Assembly (NCBI GenBank): GCA_020726205.1
Contig: DYTA01000009.1
Location: 1-18,036, forward strand
Direction: 5' to 3'
Length of the DNA stretch: 18,036 bases
Source of the DNA: Nitrosospira multiformis
GTDB taxonomy: Bacteria; Pseudomonadota; Gammaproteobacteria; Burkholderiales; UBA11063
Part shown: one piece after another, positions 9,671 to 15,722 of the stretch
Position numbering within the stretch: position 1 is the stretch's first letter
Layout: every line of letters begins with the position of its first letter
The notes under the pieces: generated by a model
What the model was told of the DNA's origin: nothing
Database searches by the model: none
Seen by the model: the letters and a program-made list of their open reading frames with translations, nothing else
Translations under genes and position numbers: made by a program

Positions 9671-11869
9671 TTAATATACTTTTTCGATTTTTGCAATATT
9701 TAAATCTAGAGTTTTTTTGCCAACGCCAATAAAAAATATCTCAGCGGTCATTTTTTTACCATCTTCATTCAAACGCAGCACTTTTCCCTGACCAAATTTT
9801 GCATGTCGAACCATGTCACCGATCTTTAAAGTTAAATCTTGTTCTTGAATGATAATACGAGACGTTTTACTTTCTGGATTCATAATTGGATTACTTCTAG
9901 CTATTTGTGAACTTGATGATGTTTCATAATCGCGAAACTGATTATAGCCAATGGTACTTACCCCTGATATATTCATAATTAATGCTTCAGGTATTTCATT
10001 CACGAACCGTGAAAGAGGTGCAGAAATTCTTTTCCCCCATAATAAACGACTACAAGCACGTAACAAGTAGAGCTTTTCCCTTGCTCGAGTAATTGCAACA
10101 TACATCAATCTTCTCTCCTCTTCAACATCTTTTTCACTTTTTGAAGAGTTATCATGAGGAAATAAACCATCTTCAAGACCGACAACAAAAACAACTTTAA
10201 ACTCTAAACCTTTTGCTGCATGAACAGTCATCAATTGAACTGCAGATTCAAAATTTTGTGCTTGATTGTCTACGGATTCCAATACTGTATGCGCTAAAAA
10301 TTCGATTAATTGATTAGCATTATTTTCACTTTTAAAATTAGCTACAGATGTAATTAGCTCATTCAAATTAGCAAGTCGTTCCTCATCTTCTTTTTTACCT
10401 GACTCAAAGTGATTATGTATTCCGCTTACTTCAATCACATAACTGATGATTTCAGACAAGTTTAACACTTTACTCTCTGCTTGCATCATAAGAATTAATT
10501 CAGTAAATTTACCAAGATTTGCTTTTGCTTTATTTGACAAACTAGCAACAGCTTCAAATAGTGATAATTTATTAACCGATGCAACTTCTTGCAAGTTTTC
10601 AATAGTTTTAGGACCAATCCCTCTAGCTGGAAAATTTACAACTCTCAAAAAGGCTTCATTGTCATGTGGATTTACAATTAAACGCAAGTAAGATAATACC
10701 CGTTTAATTTCTAACCGATCAAAAAAGCGTAACCCACCGTATACTTTATATGAAACACCTCGACCATATAGATGTTGTTCAAACACACGAGACTGAGCAT
10801 TTGAACGATATAAAATAGCCATTTCTGATAAGTCTATACCATTATTATGTAAATTTTTTATTTCATCAATAACAAAATAAGCTTCATCCTCTTCAGTGTA
10901 TCCTTCATATAAACGAATTTTCTCTTCATGCTGATTATTCGTCCATAGATTTTTACCAATTCGATCACTATTATTGCCAATAATCGCATTTGCCGCAGAT
11001 AAAATAACCGGAGTAGAACGGTAATTTTGTTCTAAACGAAGTGGCTCAGGAGCATTAAAATCTTGTAAAAATTTACGCATATTGCTGACCTTGGCACCAC
11101 GAAAAGCATAAATTGATTGATCGTCATCACCAACTGCAAAAATAGATGTATCACTACCGACAAGCAATTTTAGCCATAAATACTGCAATTGATTCGTATC
11201 TTGAAACTCATCAACAAGTATATGTTTAAATTGTTGTTGATAGCGACGTAAGATTGCATCATTAGTAGCTAATAATTCATAACTACGTAACAATAACTCT
11301 GTAAAGTCAACAAGACCATCTTTATTACAAAACGACTCATACATAGCATAAATTTGTAACCAATGCTTATTTCTTAATCCCTCTGGATTAAGCTGTACAG
11401 AACGTAACCCCTGTTCTTTAAGATTATTAATGTAGCTTTGGATTTCTTTTGCTGGATAATGTTCCTCGTCAAGTCCATTTTGTTTAATAAGACGCTTAAT
11501 TAAACTTTGCTGTTCTCCAGAGTCAATAATCTGAAAGCTAGCAGGTAAACCGGCTTCTTGATAGTGAGTTCTAAGTAATCGAACACCTATAGCATGGAAT
11601 GTTCCAACCCACATATAACGAGTATCAATCTCTAGTAAACGACCAACTCTATGTAACATCTCGCGAGCTGCTTTATTAGTAAAAGTAACAGCTAACACTT
11701 CACTTATGCCTAAATATCCATTTTTTACTAGCCATGACAATCTAGTTGTTAAAACTCTTGTTTTTCCGCTTCCTGCCCCAGCAAGAACTAGTAATGAACC
11801 ATCAAGATAGGTCACCGCTTTATACTGCTCAGGATTTAATCCATCTAGCATACTTAAATTTGACTGCAT
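9671..11869 (-). CDS. uvrD: ATP-dependent DNA helicase UvrD (helicase II)
   Basis: Superfamily 1A 3'-to-5' DNA helicase used in nucleotide-excision and mismatch repair. The 732 residues are close to E. coli UvrD (720). Motifs in order: a Q-motif LNPEQYKAV at 11-19; Walker A GAGSGKT at 31-37; Walker B LVDEFQDT at about 218-225; motif [15 protein letters not shown] at 247-258; LEQNYRS; and the late [12 protein letters not shown], then [11 protein letters not shown]. The last ~55 residues (from about 678) form the Tudor-like C-terminal domain with [12 protein letters not shown], which separates UvrD/PcrA from Rep. No convincing ribosome binding site precedes Met1; Met7 is possible. It heads the uvrD-hemL-yggU-esterase unit. 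Confidence 0.96.
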   Translation of the reverse strand: MQSNLSMLDGLNPEQYKAVTYLDGSLLVLAGAGSGKTRVLTTRLSWLVKNGYLGISEVLAVTFTNKAAREMLHRVGRLLEIDTRYMWVGTFHAIGVRLLRTHYQEAGLPASFQIIDSGEQQSLIKRLIKQNGLDEEHYPAKEIQSYINNLKEQGLRSVQLNPEGLRNKHWLQIYAMYESFCNKDGLVDFTELLLRSYELLATNDAILRRYQQQFKHILVDEFQDTNQLQYLWLKLLVGSDTSIFAVGDDDQSIYAFRGAKVSNMRKFLQDFNAPEPLRLEQNYRSTPVILSAANAIIGNNSDRIGKNLWTNNQHEEKIRLYEGYTEEDEAYFVIDEIKNLHNNGIDLSEMAILYRSNAQSRVFEQHLYGRGVSYKVYGGLRFFDRLEIKRVLSYLRLIVNPHDNEAFLRVVNFPARGIGPKTIENLQEVASVNKLSLFEAVASLSNKAKANLGKFTELILMMQAESKVLNLSEIISYVIEVSGIHNHFESGKKEDEERLANLNELITSVANFKSENNANQLIEFLAHTVLESVDNQAQNFESAVQLMTVHAAKGLEFKVVFVVGLEDGLFPHDNSSKSEKDVEEERRLMYVAITRAREKLYLLRACSRLLWGKRISAPLSRFVNEIPEALIMNISGVSTIGYNQFRDYETSSSSQIARSNPIMNPESKTSRIIIQEQDLTLKIGDMVRHAKFGQGKVLRLNEDGKKMTAEIFFIGVGKKTLDLNIAKIEKVY

Positions 11870-11896
11870 ATTTTACGCTTTTAAAAGTACTGTTAT

Positions 11897-11911
11897 TTAT
11901 CATAATGATAA
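11897..11911. repeat. Perfect palindrome TTATCAT-A-ATGATAA in the uvrD upstream region
   Basis: The arms are 7 bp with one central base. The half-site recurs as ATGATAA at 11920-11926 and as TTATCAT at 11949-11955, so four copies fall within 60 bases between the divergent uvrD and chorismate-mutase-like genes. It could be an operator; it loosely resembles GATAAT-type Fur sites. AT-rich DNA yields such repeats easily. Confidence 0.4.
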
Positions 11912-11954
11912 CATATTAAATGATAATTTATTTATTTTAACAAATATCTTATCA

Positions 11955-11982
11955 TTTTGCTCGAATGTTTTTGGTGTATAAT
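11955..11982 (+). promoter_or_regulatory. Predicted promoter of the chorismate mutase-like gene
   Basis: A perfect -10 TATAAT lies at 11977-11982. The best -35 is a poor TTTTGC at 11955-11960 with a 16-nt spacer. The leader would run from about 11989 to 12031, with an ATGGAAC ribosome binding site near 12021. The weak -35 suggests low or activator-dependent expression. Confidence 0.5.
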
Positions 11983-12031
11983 TTGTCATTAATTAATATT
12001 AATTGAAATAATTAAAAAGAATGGAACTAAT

Positions 12032-12619
12032 ATGAAATTTAATTTTAAAACAAAACTTATATTAAAGATTACTATCGCATTAGGATGTATAAACTCAGTC
12101 TTTGCTAGCGAGTGTAACCCTCAAAAACTTAATGAAATATTTTCATTATTAGCTCAACGTAATAATCTAGAAGAAGGTGTTGCAGCCTACAAATTTATCC
12201 AAAAAAAATCAATATTTGACTCTGGTATTGAATTAAATTCACTCAATGATACATACAAAATAGCAGAAGAAAATAAAATCAATCCAAATGATTTAATGGT
12301 TTTTGCACAAATTCAAATGGATCAAGCAAAATTTATCCAACAATATTGGACAAACATATGGATAATGCATCCTGATATGCAACCAGACCCAGATATAACC
12401 CCAGGAATTGACACACTCAAGTCACAAATTAATTCCTTAGACAATAGAATTTATAGACAACTAGCTGATAATATTAACTTATTACAAGTTTGCTCACAAG
12501 ATGAAATGCTCAAACAGATGACTAAGGCAACAAGTAAAACCAAGGGAATTCCACAAAACCCAGACTATAATCGGTTAACCGTATCTGCGATTAGTAATAT
12601 ATCCCCTGTTGGACAATAA
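12032..12619 (+). CDS. Exported gamma-class (AroQ) chorismate mutase-like protein
   Basis: The 195-residue protein has a signal peptide (residues 1 to about 26, VFAS). Its body reads like the secreted all-helical AroQ-gamma chorismate mutases: LLAQRNNL, GVAAYKF, a D-x-x-x-E turn, INPNDL, QMDQAKFIQQYW, then LKSQINSLDNRIYRQL. By comparison with recalled AroQ/PheA motifs, Arg43, Lys54, Asp63, Glu67 and Gln103 occupy active-site positions. The arginine normally preceding the Glu (D-x-x-R-E, E. coli Arg51) is Ile66 here. Cys28 and Cys154 could form a disulfide, in keeping with the periplasm. The family converts chorismate to prephenate, but a periplasmic source of chorismate is unclear. It stands alone on the plus strand with its own promoter and shared terminator. 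The family assignment is fairly firm; catalytic activity is uncertain. Confidence 0.72.
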   Translation: MKFNFKTKLILKITIALGCINSVFASECNPQKLNEIFSLLAQRNNLEEGVAAYKFIQKKSIFDSGIELNSLNDTYKIAEENKINPNDLMVFAQIQMDQAKFIQQYWTNIWIMHPDMQPDPDITPGIDTLKSQINSLDNRIYRQLADNINLLQVCSQDEMLKQMTKATSKTKGIPQNPDYNRLTVSAISNISPVGQ

Positions 12620-12628
12620 AAAAGTTAA

Positions 12629-12665
12629 AGGCACGCTAGAAACTATCAAGAACTAGAATGTGCCT
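12629..12665. terminator. Hairpin terminator between convergent genes
   Basis: AGGCAC (12629-12634) pairs with GTGCCT (12660-12665), and an inner CTAG/CTAG pair (12636-12639 with 12653-12656) extends the stem. On the minus strand the stem is followed by TTTAACTTTTTT, a good U-tract for the hydrolase gene ending at 12679. On the plus strand only CTAATTTTCC follows, so termination of the chorismate mutase-like transcript should be weaker. Confidence 0.7.
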
Positions 12666-12678
12666 CTAATTTTCCATA

Positions 12679-13623
12679 CTATTTTGAATTATAGTTAATT
12701 GTTAACCAAACATCCAGTCCTTGTGCATTTAACTGCATATCAATATCGGTGATTTCCGTAAATTTTGTATCACTTAATCTAACACCAAAATCATATGCTT
12801 CTTGTTTTACACAGCTAACTAACTCAGTTTTAATCGCCATTACACGATCATAACTAGCAAGATTTTTCTGGGCAATAGCAGTATATTTTTCTACCATACG
12901 TTTCAAATCTAATGCCATTCTTGGCACATCCAATACCGCTCCAAAGTGGGTCAATATCACTGCTAGTGGATTTAAACTAACCACAAAATCAATTGATTGA
13001 TTCATCTTTATCGGATCAAAATTTACAGGACTAGTTGAAGGAAAAGCAAATACTTCACCATTAACATTTAATTCTGGATAACCAATCCCAAATACATCAC
13101 CAGTAAACACGGATTTAGTCTTAATATCCCAAATAACATTATGATGATTTGCGTGACCAGGAGTATCATAACAAACCAACTCACGACCATTTAAATTCAA
13201 GACTAAGCCATTCTCACCGCTAATTACTCGTTCTGGTGAAATTGACTCTAGTTTACCATACATATTTTGCACAAATTCTGCACCATAAACTGCAATTACA
13301 CCAGCTTCCAATTTACTTGGATCAATCATATGGCGCACACCTTTAGGATGAACGACCAATTTTGCATTAGGAAAAGCCTGCACATAACTACCAGCACCAC
13401 CAGCGTGATCTAAATGAATATGTGTAACAAAAATATACTCAACATTTTCAGCAAAAAGTCCAAGTTCAGCTAATTTATCTTGAACAAACTCTAATGATTT
13501 AGTATGAGCTGTTTCAACTAATGCAACTTTACCATTTTCTTCTATCAAATAAACACTTGCTAATTGATCTCGCGCATAATGTGCATCAATTAAATAAATT
13601 CCACTATCTTTACCAAGTATCAT
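12679..13623 (-). CDS. Metallo-beta-lactamase-fold hydrolase
   Basis: A 314-residue cytosolic metallohydrolase of the MBL superfamily. The metal ligands are His68, His70, Asp72 and His73 in THIHLDHAGG, His157 in TPGHANHH, Asp176 in FTGDVFG, and His226 in ILTHFG. This is the complete set for a binuclear zinc or iron site. A helical C-terminal extension of about 80 residues follows. It resembles the many uncharacterised glyoxalase II/RNase Z-like hydrolases rather than a true antibiotic lactamase, since it has no signal peptide, and the substrate is unknown. A very strong AAGGAG ribosome binding site precedes the ATG. It starts 20 nt after the mini tRNA-binding ORF and is probably co-transcribed with it; it ends at the shared hairpin terminator. 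Confidence 0.9.
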   Translation of the reverse strand: MILGKDSGIYLIDAHYARDQLASVYLIEENGKVALVETAHTKSLEFVQDKLAELGLFAENVEYIFVTHIHLDHAGGAGSYVQAFPNAKLVVHPKGVRHMIDPSKLEAGVIAVYGAEFVQNMYGKLESISPERVISGENGLVLNLNGRELVCYDTPGHANHHNVIWDIKTKSVFTGDVFGIGYPELNVNGEVFAFPSTSPVNFDPIKMNQSIDFVVSLNPLAVILTHFGAVLDVPRMALDLKRMVEKYTAIAQKNLASYDRVMAIKTELVSCVKQEAYDFGVRLSDTKFTEITDIDMQLNAQGLDVWLTINYNSK

Positions 13624-13643
13624 TTCTACTCCTTATTAATAAA

Positions 13644-13787
13644 TTAAGCAATAACACTACCAAGTTCAATAGGCTCATCGACAAACAATAACCTGGTTCC
13701 ACAACTTTCCGATACGGCTGCTAAAATCAGCACTTCCGATTTAATTCCTGCAACTTTTTGAAAATCGCTAAATTCAATTAATGACAT
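13644..13787 (-). CDS. 47-residue ORF: core-deleted tRNA-binding (CsaA/MetRS C-terminal) domain
   Basis: This short frame starts at an ATG with AGGAT about 6 nt upstream and ends 20 nt before the MBL gene. Residues 1-12 (SLIEFSDFQKV) read like the opening strand of CsaA/YgjH/MetRS C-terminal tRNA-binding domains (DFxKVdLRVG). Residues 13-47 read like the closing part: AGIKSEVLILAA corresponds to the family's RGIxSEGMLLAA, and RLLFVDEPIELGSVIA to its final strand ending in xGSxI. The roughly 55 residues of OB-fold core that should lie between are missing, without loss of frame. Codons such as TCG, CTG, GCC, ACC and AGG are richer in G+C than in its neighbours. It may be a decayed relic or a retained small protein; the intact frame, ribosome binding site and operon-like spacing keep the latter open. 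Confidence 0.55.
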   Translation of the reverse strand: MSLIEFSDFQKVAGIKSEVLILAAVSESCGTRLLFVDEPIELGSVIA

Positions 13788-13898
13788 AAAATATCCTATA
13801 TAAAATAAATCAACCACTCTTAAACAATAGATGAATTTTACAACCTGAAATTAATTTACTTGATAATATCAATAACAATAAATAAAAGATTAAAAACA

Positions 13899-14954
13899 CT
13901 AAATTTTATTACGAATTAACTCACACAATCCACTATGACTAAACCCTAATACTTTTGTGTTGCTAACATCAAACTTAAATATTTTTTTTAGGTAGTCCAT
14001 AACATTATCTTGTTGCTCTTGAGTCATATTCTTAATTAAATCAATTAAAATTATACCCTGCAAATTACGCAAACAAATCTGTTGATAAACTTCATCTAGA
14101 ATTAAAAAATTTAATTTACTATTGGAAATATTTTGCAAACGATTATTTACATCAATAACATTAATTCCTGATACACGATTAATCTCAAGTGTCGCACCAC
14201 TATTGGTCTCAACAATAACCGTAGTTAATAATTTTTGATAATCATTAATTAAATTTTCTACATTAAGCCTTGGATCAAAGGTTAGTATATCAAGTTGCCA
14301 CATATCTTGATATGCTATCAAACTTTGATGAATTTGCGAACAATTGCAAATTATTTCACAGTCATCATCCAACGCTAAATTCCGCAGTAATTTTAGATAA
14401 TTTGGAATACCACTATAGATCATATCATGAACCGCATTAGTTTGAATGTATTGTGCTTGGCTATATAATTGAATCATCTCACTAGTGATACAATCAAAAT
14501 TAGTACTCTCATTTACACTACTTCGTACCACCCAATCACCAGGATATTTATCTAGCAAAACTTTAAATTTATCTCGAACAATGTTGCTTATCTTAGCTGA
14601 AACTCGATTAAGTTTATCGCCTCTATACACTACATATTTACCAACTAATTGCCAATTAGTTCTCAATTTTGACTGCTTATGGTCATCTCCATGCCAAACT
14701 AACTGCAATGGCAAAATACTACCATTTTGAACTTTTGTACCTAATTCCAAATTAATAAACCCTGTCTGACCGTCTGCATAACTCACAAATGCACTGTTGT
14801 TCAGTTGATTAAGCTTATCAATCCTTGCTCGAAAAATAGTTTCACTAGTAAACTGTTGCGAATCATGCATAACAAACATTAATTTATCTAAACTAAACGC
14901 AAAAGTATAAATTTTACCATCTTGTACTGCAATTAAAACTTTAGATAGTTTCAA
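13899..14954 (-). CDS. Short RNase E/G-family (RNase G-like) ribonuclease
   Basis: The N-terminal part matches the RNase E/G S1-containing region (FRARIDKLNQLNNSAFV...GFINL, then PGDWVVRSS). The catalytic core follows: EINRVSGINVIDVNN and NLQGIILIDLIK hold the two metal-binding aspartates equivalent to E. coli Asp303 and Asp346. The protein then ends at GLCELIRNKI, just before the place where the family has its CPxC zinc link and small domain. At about 351 residues it is well short of RNase G (489); short maf-linked versions are known in alphaproteobacteria, as I recall. The frame opens at an ATG (14993), but that adds a hydrophobic stretch overlapping maf by 53 nt. I prefer the TTG at 14954 (KLSKVLIAV), which matches the family N-terminus and overlaps maf by 14 nt. 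A maf-rng pair is classical. A role in rRNA or mRNA 5'-end processing is inferred. Confidence 0.75.
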   Translation of the reverse strand: MKLSKVLIAVQDGKIYTFAFSLDKLMFVMHDSQQFTSETIFRARIDKLNQLNNSAFVSYADGQTGFINLELGTKVQNGSILPLQLVWHGDDHKQSKLRTNWQLVGKYVVYRGDKLNRVSAKISNIVRDKFKVLLDKYPGDWVVRSSVNESTNFDCITSEMIQLYSQAQYIQTNAVHDMIYSGIPNYLKLLRNLALDDDCEIICNCSQIHQSLIAYQDMWQLDILTFDPRLNVENLINDYQKLLTTVIVETNSGATLEINRVSGINVIDVNNRLQNISNSKLNFLILDEVYQQICLRNLQGIILIDLIKNMTQEQQDNVMDYLKKIFKFDVSNTKVLGFSHSGLCELIRNKI

Positions 14955-15546
14955 TATAACTATCCAATTCAAGAAGTAACTTACGAACAGCATTTAGTGG
15001 CAGCCCCATAATGGAATAAAAACAACCATCAATTTTTTGAATATATTGCCCTGCAAAACTCTGAATGCCATATGAGCCAGACTTATCTTTATAATCACCT
15101 GTTGCCAAATAAGCGTGAATTTCATCATCAGTTAATTGATCAAAAAAAACTCTACTTTGCGAAGTAACTGTTTGCTCAAAATCAAAATATTTTAAGGTAA
15201 TTGTAGTAATAACTAAATGATCATCTCCTGCAAGTTTGCGCCACATAGCAAATGCTGCATCGTAGTTTTCTGGTTTACCCAATACTTCATTCTTATAGAT
15301 AACCTCAGTGTCAGCTGTCAAAATTGGATAAATTTGTAAATTATTATCTAACATAAATTGCCATGCTGATATAGCTTTCTCTATACAAATTCGACGTGAA
15401 TAGTCCAAATAATTTTCATTTTCACCAACATTCTCAGGAATATCAATCAATAACAATTCAAAGTTTACACCAATTTGCGTTAATAGTTCACGACGACGTG
15501 GACTTTTTGAAGCAAGATAAATATTTGTTATATTTCTATTATTCAT
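14941..15546 (-). CDS. maf: Maf/YhdE-type nucleoside triphosphate pyrophosphatase
   Basis: A 201-residue member of the Maf family, which hydrolyses dTTP/UTP and modified nucleotides to the monophosphates (a house-cleaning enzyme). Signatures: YLASKSPRRRELL at residues 10-22, ADTEVI with the catalytic Asp, VLGKPENYDAA, WRKLAGDDH, and DKSGSYGIQSFAGQYI with IDGCFYSIMGLPL. These fit the YhdE subtype. It overlaps the RNase G-like gene in the order known from E. coli (yhdE-rng). A clear promoter lies about 60 nt upstream, overlapping the divergent tRNA-Asn promoter. The ribosome binding site is weak (GTTGAA). The C-terminus is slightly extended but unremarkable. Confidence 0.93.
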   Translation of the reverse strand: MNNRNITNIYLASKSPRRRELLTQIGVNFELLLIDIPENVGENENYLDYSRRICIEKAISAWQFMLDNNLQIYPILTADTEVIYKNEVLGKPENYDAAFAMWRKLAGDDHLVITTITLKYFDFEQTVTSQSRVFFDQLTDDEIHAYLATGDYKDKSGSYGIQSFAGQYIQKIDGCFYSIMGLPLNAVRKLLLELDSYIETI

Positions 15547-15586
15547 TTCAACTACAACTTTTCATTAAAAATTTTATTAAAATTAT

Positions 15587-15616
15587 TTGACATTTAATGC
15601 TTATTTCGATTATACT
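15587..15616 (+). promoter_or_regulatory. Promoter of tRNA-Asn
   Basis: A perfect -35 TTGACA (15587-15592) and -10 TATACT (15611-15616) with an 18-nt spacer predict a start near 15623, about 16 nt before the tRNA. This is the strongest plus-strand promoter in the window. Its -10 overlaps the maf -10 on the other strand. Confidence 0.85.
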
Positions 15617-15633
15617 ACTGTTCTCGAAATAAG
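15600..15633. repeat. Perfect 10-bp inverted repeat over the maf/tRNA-Asn promoters
   Basis: CTTATTTCGA (15600-15609) and its exact reverse complement TCGAAATAAG (15624-15633) flank a 14-nt spacer. The spacer holds most of both -10 elements and the predicted tRNA start site. The position suggests a protein-binding operator or a leader hairpin. I do not recognise the motif as a known regulator site. Confidence 0.6.
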
Positions 15634-15637
15634 ACAA
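15609..15637 (-). promoter_or_regulatory. Promoter of maf and the RNase G-like gene
   Basis: On the minus strand -35 TTGTCT (15632-15637) and a perfect -10 TATAAT (15609-15614) are 17 nt apart, with transcription predicted to start near 15602. The -35 lies 1 nt from the tRNA-Asn 5' end, and the -10 overlaps that of the tRNA promoter, so the two polymerases should exclude each other. Confidence 0.75.
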
Positions 15638-15638
15638 C

Positions 15639-15715
15639 GCCTCAATAGCTCAGACGGTTAGAGCGACGGACTGTTAATCCGCAGGTCGTAGGTTCGATTC
15701 CTACTTGAGGCGCCA
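15639..15715 (+). tRNA. tRNA-Asn (anticodon GUU)
   Basis: A complete 77-nt tRNA with encoded CCA. The acceptor stem is GCCTCAA/TTGAGGC with discriminator G at 15712. The D-arm is GCTC-AGACGGTTA-GAGC, the anticodon loop is CTGTTAA (GTT at 34-36), the variable loop is AGGTC, and the T-arm is GTAGG-TTCGATT-CCTAC. It closely follows bacterial tRNA-Asn, with the GGACTGTTAATCC core. One oddity: the outermost anticodon-stem pair appears to be A27-C43, a mismatch where relatives have A-U, G-U or G-C. It runs convergently into ansA, whose stop lies only 7 nt further on, and no terminator is visible between them. Confidence 0.97.
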
Positions 15716-15722
15716 ATTAAAA

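Noticed and set aside
9658..9696. Thirteen-codon N-terminal extension of hemL
   Set aside because: It overlaps the uvrD 3' end and has no family similarity; the ATG at 9657 gives the normal 427 residues and has an AAGGA box.
12679..13623. Antibiotic-resistance metallo-beta-lactamase
   Set aside because: The protein has the generic MBL fold with HxHxDH and GD motifs but no signal peptide and no subclass B1-B3 features; a housekeeping hydrolase is more likely.
13860..13872. Small inverted repeat TTGATA-A-TATCAA after the RNase G-like gene
   Set aside because: The stem is only 6 bp with four or more A-T pairs and a one-base loop, has no adjacent U-tract, and is expected by chance in such DNA.
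14955..14993. ATG start of the RNase G-like gene inside maf
   Set aside because: The added residues are a hydrophobic stretch read out of frame from maf and resemble no RNase G N-terminus. The TTG at 14954 fits better, though the ATG cannot be ruled out.
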